NCBI RefSeq assembly: GCF_933775445.1
Contig: NC_065875.1
Coordinates: 11,297,001 to 11,361,000, forward strand
Direction of reading: 5' to 3'
Source: Argentina anserina
Taxonomy: Eukaryota; Streptophyta; Magnoliopsida; Rosales; Rosaceae
DNA: 64,000 nucleotides
In this document: one piece after another, positions 47,562-59,553 of the stretch
Layout of the letters: each line of letters starts with the position of its first letter
Position numbering within the stretch: position 1 is the first letter of the stretch
Translations under genes and position numbers: made by a program
The notes under the pieces: generated by a model
What the model was told of the DNA's origin: nothing
Seen by the model: the letters and a program-made list of their open reading frames with translations, nothing else
Database searches by the model: none

Positions 47562-50140
47562 ATGAAGCTGGATTTGGAAGAACAAATGGGTGGTGCTGCC
47601 GCTCAGAGCCACATCCTAGTGTTCGCTTTCCCGGTTCAAGGTCATATAAATCCGATGGTTCAATTCGCCAAGCGGCTAGTCTCTAAAGGCCAAAGGGTTA
47701 CTGTAGTCACCACCTTCTCTGCTAGCAAATCGATACCAACACCGAATCCAACCTCGTTAGGATCCAACCTCAAGATGGAGTTCATCTCAGATGGCTCCAA
47801 ACAAGTTGCGGGTTCCGAATCTATCGAGGAGTCTATAGAGCGTTTCCGAATCTCAGCCACAAAGTCCTTAATCAACCTCATAACGAAGATCAGGAACAGC
47901 AGCGACGCGTTGCAATGCCCTCTCAAGTTCGTGGTGTACCACTCGGGCATGCCGTGGGTTTTAGATGTGGCACGCCGACAAGGCATAGACGGTGCTCCGT
48001 TTTTCACAACTTCATTAGCAGTTGCTACCATCTTTCACCATGTCCATGAAGGAACGCTGAAGCTACCCTTAGAAGGGCCAAGGGCAATGATGCCCACCAT
48101 GCCACCATTAGAGCTCAATGACCTACCGTCGTTTCTCTCCGATGTCGAGTCATACCCAGCTTTTCTTAAGCTTGCCACGAATCAATACTCCAATTTGAAG
48201 AAACCAAACTGCATCTTCTTTAGCAGTTTCGATAAGTTGGAAAAAGAGGTACACTCAACATTTCTATATATATGTATGCATAAGGGTCGGATCGATCATT
48301 CTATTCATGCGTGCACCATTGCATCATATAGACAGTTAATTCATAATAAGCGGCCAAGTACGAAATTATCATTTATAAATTCCTACTGGGCATCAGGATG
48401 AGCATTACAACAAAAGAAATTAATAAAAAACAGTAGACTTGTGTATTTTTGTTATATATAGAGATGGAGATATCGATACATGATATTTCACCCATATAAT
48501 GTCTGCAATAATAATTAATATTCACGGATAAATGGAGATCGATACAAACGTACGCTCGACCAGGATATAAAAATTTAAGTAAACTTCTATTTTATGTATC
48601 TGATGTAGCACAACCATAATTAACTGTTATTCTTGATGATGAGCAATTTCAGACCTACATAACTAAAGGTGGCAAACGCCGGACCATTTTAAACGGATCA
48701 AAACCGTGCTCATGCCATATTGGGCTGCCCATTTATTTTTCTTGCTGGGCTCGGTTCAGCCCATTTGCGTAAATATTAAGCCCGGTCCGACCCATTAGCA
48801 TTATAAGACACAATTAACATAAAAAAATGTAATTAGAATATTTTTTTATATAACTATTTATAATGGTAAAATAAATAAAATACTATAACACATTCGATAA
48901 TCTTATTTTTAAAACATTACATATGTCAAAACTATGACTTTTTATCACTACTTTGATGATATTCGTGATATAATGTAATTAAAAATAATGAAGTAATCAA
49001 GATGTTTATATCTAAAAGGTCTAATATTTAATTTTTATTATTATAATTGTTTAAATATTTATATAAATAATATAAAATTATGTGTTTAACAGGCGGACCC
49101 ATGAATTTATCGTGCTCGAGGCAGGCCGGGCTTATTAGCTAATATATCTAGGCCGGGCCGCTAACGGGCTTGGGCCGATTTTTGACAAGCCAGGTCTGTG
49201 CTAGGCTCGGGCTTTTCGACACACTTGCCACATCTATACAGAACTAGAGATACTCTAAGATATGTTGGGAAAAATTAATATAAATTTTATGTTTCAATGC
49301 TTAATTAAGTTTTTAGCCCACAATTCAAGATTCAACCCTAGGTAGACACAAATCTAATGTTGCAAACTTAATTTTTTATGTTGTTAATTAATTAGTGTCG
49401 GATTTGATTAGGTACTAAAATGGATGGAGAGCCAAGATTGGCCGGTCAAGATGATAGGACCAACACTTCCTTCAGTTTTCTTGGACGAGCGGTTGGAGGA
49501 TGACAAAGACTATGGTCTTAGCCTTTTCAAGCCAAATGTGGAGACTTCCATGAAATGGCTGGACAGCAAGAAACCTGGCTCAGTTGTCTATGCCTCATTT
49601 GGAAGCTTGGCAGACCTAAGCATAGAGCAAACTGAGGAACTCGCATTTGGTCTTAAAAATAGCTGTTTCGACTTCCTGTGGGTAGTCCGAGAATCCGAAC
49701 AAGATAAACTTCCTAAGAATTTTGAACAGGAGATATCAGGGAAGGGTCTCGTAGTGAGTTGGTGTCAACAGCTACAAGTCTTGGCTCACGAGGCAGTGGG
49801 GTGTTTTCTTACTCACTGTGGATGGAATTCGACTCTCGAAGCGTTGAGCTTGGGAGTACCAATGGTGGTGATTCCGCACTGGGCTGATCAACCCACGAAT
49901 GCAAAGTTTGTGGAGGATGTGTGGAAAGTCGGGGTTAGGGTTAATGTGAATAAGAAATCTGGTCTCGCAACAAAAGAGGAAATAGCTGTGTGCATTAAGG
50001 AGGTCATGGACAAGGAAAAGGGGATGAAGTTTAGAATGGCTTCATTGAATTGGAAGAAATTGGCTAATGAGGCTGTGGAGGAAGGTGGAAGCTCTGATAA
50101 GAACATTGAAGAATTTGTAGAAAAAGTTTCATTAATCTGA
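47562..50140 (+). CDS. UGT74-type UDP-glycosyltransferase, two exons
   Basis: Family 1 enzymes move sugar from a UDP-sugar to a small acceptor in the cytosol. Exon 1 is 47562-48248 and exon 2 is 49412-50140 (GT-AG, phase 0, joining EKE to VLKWM); 471 residues. An in-frame ATG at 47586 (MGGAAAQSH) is an alternative start. Seen: GHINPM with the catalytic-type His (H28), LPSFLSD, FGSLADLS, WVVRESE, and the 44-residue PSPG box (346-389) from WCQQLQ through HCGWNS to WADQ, whose last Gln is typical for UDP-glucose. These and the intron site place it near UGT74. Odd: the acceptor-activating Asp, in a YDS-type motif before MPW, is His here (YHSGMPW, H127). The frame is otherwise intact. The second UGT, 5 kb on, shares this change. 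Confidence 0.93.
48664..49236. mobile_element. hAT-type MITE in the first UGT intron (573 bp)
   Basis: The left end TAAAGGTGGCAAAC and the right end, reverse-complemented TAGATGTGGCAAGT, form short inverted repeats. The flanking 8-bp duplication is TACATAAC (48656-48663) versus TACAGAAC (49237-49244), seven of eight matching, as expected for hAT. The GC-rich ends (CCGGACC, GGGCTTGGGCCG) enclose an AT-rich core without ORF. A truncated relative lies at 5974-6439. Confidence 0.88.
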
Positions 50141-50197
50141 ACATTGTAGCTTAATTAATTAAGCACTTACGTACTGTATGTAATGAGTGTGATCAAC

Positions 50198-50203
50198 AAT
50201 AAA
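50198..50203 (+). terminator. Poly(A) signal of the first UGT gene
   Basis: AATAAA 58 bp after the stop codon, the canonical plant near-upstream element in the expected place. Confidence 0.6.
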
Positions 50204-51282
50204 AGTTATTCATCTTTGTACGTATCATTGTTATTATTGTCTTTATAATGTTGAAGGGACATATAGAATTGATGCATGCAATGCAGGTTTCAAATATTAT
50301 TTTCACGTCGATGCATGGGAAGTTTCAGATAATTTAGCTCCACATGGAAGTGAAGAATACGTGTGAAAATTGGAGTGCTAAAAGTAATTAGAAAAGTACT
50401 TCTCATCTTGTAGTTATTATATTCTTAATTACGCTTAGCTTGCCGCATGACTAATTTGAAATAATTAACCTTAGGGAGCATCTCCTTTGCCGACTACTGA
50501 CAGTGGCATAGTTAGAAATTTAGGCCGATTGGGGCACATAAATTAATATTAAAAACTATTTCAAAAATATTTAATTATTTATACTACTAGCCGAATAAAC
50601 TAGTCTTATCGTCTATACTTAAGAAAATAGTCATAAGAGATTTTATATTTTGAAATTGTCGCATAACAATGTTCATCGTCTATACTAGTGAATATGTCTT
50701 CCCTGATATATCAATTTAAGCAATTCTTCATAAACTCGTCACAATTCGCATGCATCACCAAGCTAGTCTTCACAATATTTTAACATGCAGTCACAATTAT
50801 TAAACTTAATGTACATTAATAGATGGCTAAGAATTCTACTATTAAATTTAGTTCTAAATATATATATATATATCAATAGTTTAGTAATAATAATAATAAT
50901 TAAAAGCAATTGAATGCACAACTATATTCCCCAAATTAAGCTTATATGTAATAAAATCTACATAAAATATTAATGGTACTTGATATATGTAAGAATGTTT
51001 TAGTGATTTACTGAGTGGGGCACTAGTGTAATTTTTTAAATGAACTTTTGTACTTAAATGGTAATTGGGGCACCTGCACCATTGGCTTTGTTAGACATTT
51101 TCCAACCCAAAAGGGCTAATTGTAGCTCCATTGTAACATATTTGGGTTAGAGACGATTGATATCAAATCGATGAATTATATCAATTTAGTGTATCACAAT
51201 GTATCTCTGTGTCATTTTAGTTTTTTAAATGTATTTTGTACCTTTTAATTTCTATACTATTATTTAATTATAATTTTACTCT
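50204..51282. other. Intergenic, nothing recognised
   Basis: AT-rich spacer between the first UGT gene and the hAT element. No gene was recognised. Confidence 0.4.
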
Positions 51283-51290
51283 AATAAATT

Positions 51291-51847
51291 TAGGAATGAC
51301 AAAATTACCCAGCGGGCAGGGTACCTACTGATATTCTAATGAGGGAGTGTTTCGGGTAAAATCGGGTAAATGGTACGAGAATCCCACTAATCGGATAGCG
51401 GAAACAGGCAAAGGGTGGGGATGGTATTTCGATTCCAATCTCCATACCCACCCAATAATATTTTATATAGTTAATATAATTAATTAATATATATATATTT
51501 AAATAAATTAATAAACAAGTTAAATAAATAGAAAAATATCAAAATATATTTTGTGATTATTTGCACATACAACAATTTTTCCGTAAGGAGATAATTTTAT
51601 CATGATATTTGATTTTTATTTCAGTTTTTTTATATTCTTTGTACTTCACTAGAATTTTTTTATATTAAAATAAATTGTTATTAACGAATATTGGGGCGGG
51701 TATGAGAAATTTATCATGTACGGGTATGGGTACAAGAGTACCGAGTATCCTATTGCGAGGATCGGGGTGGATACGTGGATGCAAACAGACTTGGGTATGT
51801 GTATGGTTTTTCAACCCCCTGACATTAGCCCCCCATTGCCATCCCTA
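51291..51847. mobile_element. hAT-type MITE with perfect 8-bp target duplication
   Basis: The ends TAGGAATGACAA and, reverse-complemented, TAGGGATGGCAA are inverted repeats. Both flanks read AATAAATT (51283-51290 and 51848-51855). The interior has GC-richer terminal parts (GCGGGCAGGGTACC, GGATCGGGGTGGATACG) and an AT-rich core, no ORF. It belongs to a different family from the element in the UGT intron. Confidence 0.9.
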
Positions 51848-51855
51848 AATAAATT

Positions 51856-54800
51856 ATAAATTTAATAAATGTATTATGAAAGTTTTAAAACTCGAAATTT
51901 TTATTTCATAAAAATTAAAATTACAATTTAACTAATTTAAGTTGATAAATTATAATTAAATAGTTAGAAATTACTAATATTCATGATTATTTAGTGTATC
52001 GGTCGACATTTGTGGATAATAATCATCATCGGATGGCGGGAATAACTCATGTTGTCTAAATTTTTACATTATTTTTTCATTTCTCTCCGTCATAATACTC
52101 ATAACTTGTTGGAGTAAAATTAGTAGTTTGCATCGCTTTGATTGCCTCTTCTCTAGTAAGCTCTCTTTGCTCATTTTTTTTTCTCTAAACATTCTTTCCT
52201 CTTGGGCCTTCATCATAGATTCTCTTATGCCGCATATGTGTTCGACAATTTCCAATCCGACTTTTGCTTCCGCATCCTTGTTTTTAACAAGTTGTTTTCT
52301 CACTGCATTTCTCTCAATTGGGTATATCAGTTGATATATCCGCATAATAGTCATTTTCATGTATTTTAATGAATTGTTTTTTTGTATCAGGTCCTAACTA
52401 TGGTGGCAATGTCAATGTTGTACTAAGACGTAGAAAACTACCAATGTGATACCCCAAACTCATATTTCGCTATCAACGTGATATAAGACCATTTTTCAGT
52501 AACGGTGCTATCATGTTGGTCACATATCGCCCACGTGCCTTTAAAAAAGGTAAATATTGAAATTATTTTAACAAAAAGTTTCAGTATCAATCCTCAAACT
52601 TTTGTGGTAAAAATATCAAAGTAGTACCTAAGCTCACAATTCTCTATCAATGTGATGTCGAATACCATTTGGGTAAAAAGCTTTGTGGTGCACTGGTGTT
52701 GCTTGCAAGCTACAAATTGTGCAATCTAGTTTGGCTGCCCACAAAGCTGAACATACCAAATAACCCTTTAAATTTTGACACATGTCCCTAAATTAATGAT
52801 GGCAATGATGTGGTGTATGTTTATTGGGTTGGACTTGATATTTTATGTATTGAAGTTTAAGTTTTAACACTTGATGTGTTAAACTTCATAGTGGTCAAGA
52901 ATTCATGTACAGTTGCTAAAATGTTCCCTTAAATTATCACCAAATGTTTGATAACTCCTCTACTTAGCATCTGTGATGATGTACGTATATAAGTATTCAT
53001 TATGTAACTATTAATTTAAATTAATTTTAGTTATAAGTAATTAATTTTTTTTTCTAAATAAAAAAAATTAAAATTGCATAAAAACAATTTATTTCCTTTG
53101 CGGAAAATAATTAGGATGAAATAAGTATATTAAGAAAATTTGTATATTTGATATATGCGAAATAGATGCTAAGCAGAGTAGATATATCAATTTAATTATC
53201 TCTAAATAGAGACAATTATAGGAAAAAAAAAAGTGGATTTAATGAGTTTAGCGCTAGAATGATGAATATAACCCCAAAAATATGATCAAAATGGATAGAG
53301 TACCAAAATGTCTTATAAATGAGAACTTTAGGTACCAAATTATTCGTTTTTATACATTAGGTACTAAAATTGTCAAAGTAGTCATATATCAGGTACCATA
53401 TGAGGAATTAACTCTAAACAGAATGACATATGTCATTTATCTGTGAGGTGGGCACATGGTGGGCAAACTAGGGGTAAAAGACAAATTTGCTTCCCTAATA
53501 GTCTAATTAAACAAGTACATATAACGCACTTGCAGCCATGTAGTGTGCGCGATACTGTTAGATTATCTGATCAAGACAAATTGAACTAAAAAGCAGTAGA
53601 GCATTGAAAAGTCTGAAATCTTAATTTGTACCAAAAAGATGCACCTCCTATACCAACGGCCACACTGCCGAACCTAGAACTATACCTGGAATTCACCAAG
53701 TTAGTCCCCAGCCTATTCTACCGGTGCAGCCGGCCATTTAGCATAGGCACTCATCACCAGGGGCGGAACCACTTGGTGGGCTGGTAGGGTTATATCCCGA
53801 CCAAAAATTGCTCTGAAATATTACCCAGTATATGTGATACTCTTACTGAAGTTTGAGTTGATGGAGTTGGTTGAAAGCTAAGTTTAATTAATCTTGGGTA
53901 TGGTTGGTTATGAGTTCAATTCCTACTTTTTTTGTTGTTGTCTCATTTTTCATCATTGATTTTTTTTCCTCCTTTCCAATTCTTTCATTTTTCATTTTTT
54001 CTCTCTTCTTTTATTTTATAGTCTACTATTTTCCATTAGTAAATCTATATTTATTTCTATTCTCTCCTTTTTGTTTTTTTCTCTTCCTTCCCAATTCTTT
54101 CTTTTTTCAATTTTTTCACTATTCTTTTATTTTACAGTTCTGTCTACTATTTTCTCTTAGTAAATCTATATTTATTTCTTTTATCTTCTCAATTTTCTCA
54201 CTATTTTTCTTTAGTTACAACATATTTTTTACAAATTCTTTAGATATTTAATTTTCTATCAATTTTTTTATGCTTTAAACCAGCCATACTCATTCTCCAT
54301 ATCTGGTAATTCCGCCCATATATAGTTACATACCCATTCATTTTGAAAGCACTGTCAATATTACCGTTTCGTGCTTAATTTTATCTTTCAATGCCCCATC
54401 ACTCCGTAAGTTTACACAGAAGCTATAGCCCATTGGCCCTAATCGGAGTTTAATTACGTGCTATTAAAAACAAAATGTTCCCTATGTGGCTTTGTCTTCA
54501 TGAACTAATGATCTTAATTGCAGATCGACAAGAGTTCTAGTTAATTCAAGTGGGAGCAAAGGTGCATATATATATAGTTCAAACTAAAAAACCAAAGGTA
54601 CTGATAAGAGCTAGTCTTCAAAAAAAAAAAAAAAAAGTCTGACAAGAGCTGATTGGTCGAGTACAAGGCTGAAGGACCTCACCGATACTCATATCAATTC
54701 GAGCTGCTGGCATGGGGGAAAACTTCGATCGAGTACAATGCTAGATCGATGAAGTTTTCAAATAGGTAAAATTTAGGAGCTAATTCTTAAATATATTACG

Positions 54801-55100
54801 TACATGCACTACTTAATTGCACATACATACAATTGCAGATACAATTGTAATATGTAGGCAAGTGAAGCTAACAGAAATAATTAAAATTGATGACTCTGGT
54901 TAGAATGTGTGAGAGGTTTTAAGTTGCGGTGTTTTTGTTTCATTTCTCAATCGAAAAAAAAACAATAATTTGTTAGATAGGAAACAGTCAAAGTCATCTA
55001 ATAATAACAATCGGTCGAAATTAATCTACAGATAAGAACTTCACATTTAGGGCTGGCACTCCTAGTATGTTAACAACTGAACAAACCATTTCTCTCATTT
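51856..55100. other. Intergenic repeats and low-complexity DNA
   Basis: The stretch 52380-53440 contains repeated phrases of the type GGTACCAAATTATTCG, GGTACTAAAATTGTC, CAATGTGATACC and AACGTGATATAAGACC on both strands. It looks like an old inverted-repeat transposon, but I could not fix its ends. 53925-54260 is a T-rich, pyrimidine-biased low-complexity tract that opens a meaningless 115-codon Phe/Ser frame. A 15-A run lies near 54620. No gene was recognised. Confidence 0.4.
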
Positions 55101-55167
55101 TAAATGGTTCACTGTTTGGCTATTGCTTCCTATACTTTCTGAGAATCGTTGTTACTGCATTATCGAA

Positions 55168-55901
55168 ATGGAAGGCAAGAATGATGAACAAAGTCACATC
55201 CTTGTTCTCTTTTATCCAGTTCAAGGTCATATGAACCCAATGCTTCAGTTCTCCAAGCGCCTAGCTGCCAAGGGTCAAAAGGTCACAATGGTCTCAACAA
55301 CCCCTGCTAGCAAAACCATGAAACCAGGTTCCTTCAGACGTAATCTGAATATCGAAATTATTTCCGATGGGTCCGAACAAACTCCGCAAGGGTCGTCTGA
55401 ATCTTTGGAGAAATCTGTACAGCGTTGCGAAACTGAAATTCCGAAATCTCTTAATCAGCTGATCAAGAACATCAAGAACAATAGTGAAGAAAATGGAAAG
55501 TACCCGCTCAAGTTCCTGGTTTACCACTATAGCATGCCTTGGGCTTTCAACATAGCGCGAGAGCATGGCATAGATGCCGGTCCATTTTATACAACTCCTG
55601 CGTCAGTTAAAACCATATGTTACCAGTATCACAAAGGAATATTAAAACTTCCCTTGGAAAACCCTACAACAAAATTGCCTTCCCTTCCACCATTACAACT
55701 TGAAGATTTACCATCTTTTCTCTCAGACCCTAATACTGACCCAGCTTTCATTAAACTTGCCATGCGACAATTTACAAATTTGAGCGAAGTAAGATGGATC
55801 TTCCATAGCACTTTCGAAAAACTGGAACATGAGGTAATTCAACATCTTCCTTCTTTTTAAGTATATCACGGTATTCAACATGCATGCGTGAAGACAGTTC
55901 C

Positions 55902-55950
<49 letters not shown>

Positions 55951-57311
55951 GGAGCTTTTTAGGTGCGGAGGTCTGTACATTAAGTTAAAGTACGGATTTT
56001 CATTTTTATCAACTTTTCGATCGAGTTTTCACATCTCCACCGTCCAATATCTAGGTTATAATGTATAGATCATCTCTACACAATTTCAGCTGATTTCATG
56101 ATCGTTAAGGTATCGAACTAATCAAAACCAATAGACGTATTGAATTTGCCGAACCTGAACCGTTCATATTTTGAGTAGAAAATCGAATTTATGAGTACCT
56201 TAACGGTGATGGAATCGGCTGAAATTGTGTGGAGATGATCTATACGTTATAACCTAGATATTGAACGGTGGAGATGTGAAAACTCGATCGAAAAGTTAGT
56301 CAAAAATGAAAATCCGTACCTTAAACTAAGATAAAAACCTCCTTACCTGAGGTTATTATATTATGACCTTCTAAGAGACTTGGTTGTCGATCTGCCCGAA
56401 CTACGCATAAGCCTAGCTAGCTAGCCTTCTCAAATATTTGGAAAATCTCTTATTAGTTTTATCAAACAAAGGGATGAGAAATTAAGTTTTATTAAACAAG
56501 GAGACATGCATGCATGCGTATGTCTTCTAAATTATTTTGTTTTCATGATAAATGCATATCATTAAATATTTTTCTGAAATTTCACCAGGTACTAGAATGG
56601 ATGGCAAACCAAAACTTACCGGTCAAGGCGATCGGACCAACAGTTCCGTCAATGTATTTGGATAATAGGTTGGAGGATGACAAAGACTACGGTCTTAACC
56701 TTTTCGAGCCTAATGTGGAAATATGCATGAATTGGTTAGACTCCAAGGAAGCAGGTTCAGTCGTTTATGCATCATTCGGTAGTTTAGCCAACCTGACTCA
56801 GGAACAATTTGAAGAACTAGCATGGGGTCTATGTAACAGCAACCACAGCTTCTTATGGGTAGTCAGAGAATCAGAAAAGGAAAAGCTCCCCGCTAACTTC
56901 GAAGGCCAGATAGCAGAGAAAGGTCTTGTAGTAACTTGGTGCAAACAACTCCAGGTTTTATCTCACAAGGCTGTAGGATGCTTTCTTACTCACTGTGGAT
57001 GGAACTCTGCACTTGAAGCTTTGAGCTTAGGAGTACCAATGGTGGGAATGCCGCACCAAGCCGATCATCCAACTGTTGCGAAATATGTCAAGGATGTGTG
57101 GAAAGTAGGAGTTAGGGTAAAGGTGAACGAGGGCTCTGTGATGAAAGAAGAAATAAGTGCGTGTATTAAGAAAGTCATGGACAAAGACGAAGGGAAGGAG
57201 TTTAGAAACGCTGCACTAGTTTGGAAGGAATTGGCTAGAGAGGCGATGGAAATGGGCGGAAGCTCTGATAAGAACATTGAGGAATTTCTGTCCAAAATCA
57301 AGTCAACTTAA
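55168..57311 (+). CDS. UGT74-type UDP-glycosyltransferase with altered donor motif, two exons
   Basis: A tandem paralogue of the gene at 47562. Exon 1 is 55168-55833 and exon 2 is 56589-57311 (GT-AG, phase 0, EHE to VLEWM); 462 residues. The ATG at 55168 (MEGKNDEQSH) fits the family better than the in-frame ATG at 55123. Seen: GHMNPM with H21, LPSFLSD, FGSLANLT, WVVRESE, and the PSPG box at 339-382. Two departures stand out. The Asp before MPW is His (YHYSMPW, H120), as in the neighbour. The PSPG box ends HQADH instead of HWADQ, so position 41 is Gln and position 44 is His. In characterised plant enzymes Gln44 goes with UDP-glucose and His44 often with UDP-galactose; a changed donor is therefore possible but unproven. 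The frame is intact. Confidence 0.93.
55903..55944. repeat. (TA)n microsatellite in the second UGT intron
   Basis: About 42 bp of TA dinucleotides a few bases left of the foldback element, the same arrangement as at 5193-5230. Confidence 0.9.
55961..56349. mobile_element. Foldback MITE in the second UGT intron
   Basis: AGGTGCGGAGGT at the left pairs with the reverse complement of ACCTCCTTACCT at the right. Arms such as GTACGGATTTTCATTTTT, TCACATCTCCACCGT and AATATCTAGGTTATAA recur inverted (AAAAATGAAAATCCGTAC, ACGGTGGAGATGTGA, TTATAACCTAGATATT). The unit is an imperfect hairpin of about 390 bp, the size of the element at 5231-5621, and shares its CATCTCCACCGT arm. It is the same superfamily. 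Confidence 0.85.
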
Positions 57312-58025
57312 GTTTCTTAATTGTATCTAATGATATAAACTAAATCCTACATTAATTATATACAGTTTCGTAAACTCTGCTATATCCATGAATCAAATCT
57401 ATACAAAGGGAATTGGTTCAAAAGCTCAAAATAAGCCATATACATCTATCTCATCATTATCATCGTGTCAATGCTGTGACAAGTTTTTACCGTGGAAACT
57501 TAAACCGCACAATTTTTCTGGATTTGAACACCTATATATGCACAGAGAGTTGATAGCGAACACAGGTAATGTTCGTCATCTTGAGATCGTATCACCCAAA
57601 CAGGAGATGTCTATGAGCATATCATGCTGCACAAGTCATTCATCTTAGCTTGAGAAATGTCGGTGAAAGGAAAAACCTTGAAGTTCCCATTACTCACACA
57701 GGTCAAAGTCATCTGTTCAATGCTCACAATAGTCTGCATCATCCAAAATCAAATATAAGACTGTCTTCATGCAGAATAGCATCTGGTAAAGGAAGTATTA
57801 TTCATTATACTAAAAGACCCAACGAGGGTAGGAAACATTTAGGTACTGTAAACAATCGCAAGACTGAAAAGGGCGCTACTCCAACACAGAAGGAACACAT
57901 GTCAATATGGTGACCCTGGCATGAGAAATCCATGCTTAGAAAGTAACTCTCGTATGTACAAATCTACTTGTTATGTATGCAGCATGCTAACTTATAGTGA
58001 AACATATCACTTAAGAACAGAACTC
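57312..58025. other. 3' flank of the second UGT gene, two unassigned plus-strand frames
   Basis: Plus-strand frames at 57388-57648 (86 codons) and 57650-57913 (87 codons) abut in different phases and have a gene-like composition (for example GQSHLFNAHNSLHHPKSN, RPNEGRKHLGTVNNRK). I recognise no family. They could be a frame-shifted remnant or exons. Confidence 0.3.
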
Positions 58026-59107
58026 TTATATCCCAAATTCCCAATAAGATATGGTATCTGACATACAATAAATAAAATAGTGTTGTTCTTTCCCCAGGAG
58101 TGTGTTTGGATCATCAGCTTCAAATGGTTCACTTTCTAGGCAGGGAATACTTGAAAACATTATGACTGCTTGCTGGGATTTCTCAGGTTATCGTATAGAT
58201 GTACACTAAATTCTGTTGAAGATATTTGATATAATAATTTGAGTCTAAACTGAGAAAGAAAGACCTAGCAGACCAATTTAAGATGATACCTTGCAACTGA
58301 AGGAATGCAGATATTAAAAAATTGAAAATTATGTGGGAGATCTTAATGCAGAACTAGTTTTATTTTAAAAAAAATAGTATCACTGGTTGAAATTAAAGTA
58401 CCTTTATCAGATGCATATGGATCATCAGCATATGGATTAAGAGACCCTTCCGAAAACGGGTCACCAATGTTTGAAGGACGTGGATGACCCTCTCCCTTGG
58501 ATCCCTACAAACATATATAGCATATTTTTCAGTATTTGCAGAATCAAATTGAGGGCTGCAATATATAACTCAAGGAATGCATCCAGGCTTTGAAATAATT
58601 CCACACAATCTAAAGATTACTATATGATACGTGTTCCAAAAAACCAACTTCTCTATGTTTCAGCTACATGATATCATCTGAGGAAACCAAATGCAGAATT
58701 TTTGGAAGGTCAATTTAAAAGCATGACTATTCTAAAAACATTTTACAGTATCCACTATCCACTCAGAAATATTCTATCCAAGACAATTACATGCATGAGA
58801 AAGTTGATGGATGACAAGATACTGTAAAACTGAAATGAAGCAATGCATTTAGCTTACCCATGACTGCACTCTTGGGGCTTTTAAGTTTTAACTTTTGGTG
58901 TACTTGTCCTCTTGTGTTTTCTATCGTGATGTTATACAGAGAATAAACTTAGTATCGGGAATTGTACGTGTACAAGATTAAAAAAGGTATTTAGCATCTG
59001 TGGAGCTATAAGTCACCAGTTCATACCTCAAATATGACTGTGTTTCTTGTTTTCCGTTTAATAGTTCTTCCATTACCAGTTTCAACTTCATATTCGCCAC
59101 GAATTAC
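58026..59107 (-). CDS. Unidentified gene, last three exons (partial)
   Basis: Three minus-strand exons have GT-AG borders and fitting phases. 59107-59027 encodes [20 protein letters not shown] and RNTVIFE. 58504-58402 encodes [20 protein letters not shown] and [14 protein letters not shown]. 58135-58026 encodes [20 protein letters not shown] and then [15 protein letters not shown] and a stop. The phase-1 join gives DK-E-SEPF, and the second and third exons both have acidic DDP motifs after a Pro/Asn stretch. I do not recognise the protein. Upstream exons should lie to the right, but the pyruvate carrier gene (plus) starts at 59554. Either they are beyond it, with the carrier inside a long intron, or this is a gene fragment. 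Confidence 0.45.
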
Positions 59108-59553
59108 CTACAATGGATAAAGTAAGTCTCAGTAGTGGATGGGATAAGGCAAAAATTAATATAATCTTGTTGATCGGATAAGGCAAGAATTTATCATAAT
59201 TTAATAAGCAACATTAAACCCTTAAGAACAAAAGGTTCATAATGAGTGATGTTGGCACATGTTTATGCCCAGCCAGCACGACTATTAGCACAGTTAAGCT
59301 CAAACGCAACCCAACCTCACAGTACATGCATGGAGCCAGCTATGCCAGCTGTGTAACGAGCCATACCAACTACGGTCACGCCCACACATACATCTATGGT
59401 CAATGTTTTCAATGTTTTAACTATGCCAAGCCTTAATAATAAGCTACCCAAATTCCATTATTCCACTCAAAGAGATCAGCTAGCTAGCTTAAGATTACCC
59501 AGAAGGCCAGAAGTCCAGAACTGATAGCAGATATCCTCATATATCCTATTTCC

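Noticed and set aside
48249..48404. Exon 1 of the first UGT gene read through to 48401 as a complete 279-residue protein
   Set aside because: A consensus GT donor follows KLEKE at 48248, and the second exon continues the protein exactly. The extension is intron sequence.
52064..52360. 98-codon minus ORF with a charged helical look (EIVEHICGIRESMMKAQEERM)
   Set aside because: Slight likeness to the C-terminal part of NAM-associated transposon proteins, but one short helix is not evidence.
53904..54251. 115-codon plus ORF rich in Phe and Ser
   Set aside because: It is the translation of a T-rich low-complexity tract.
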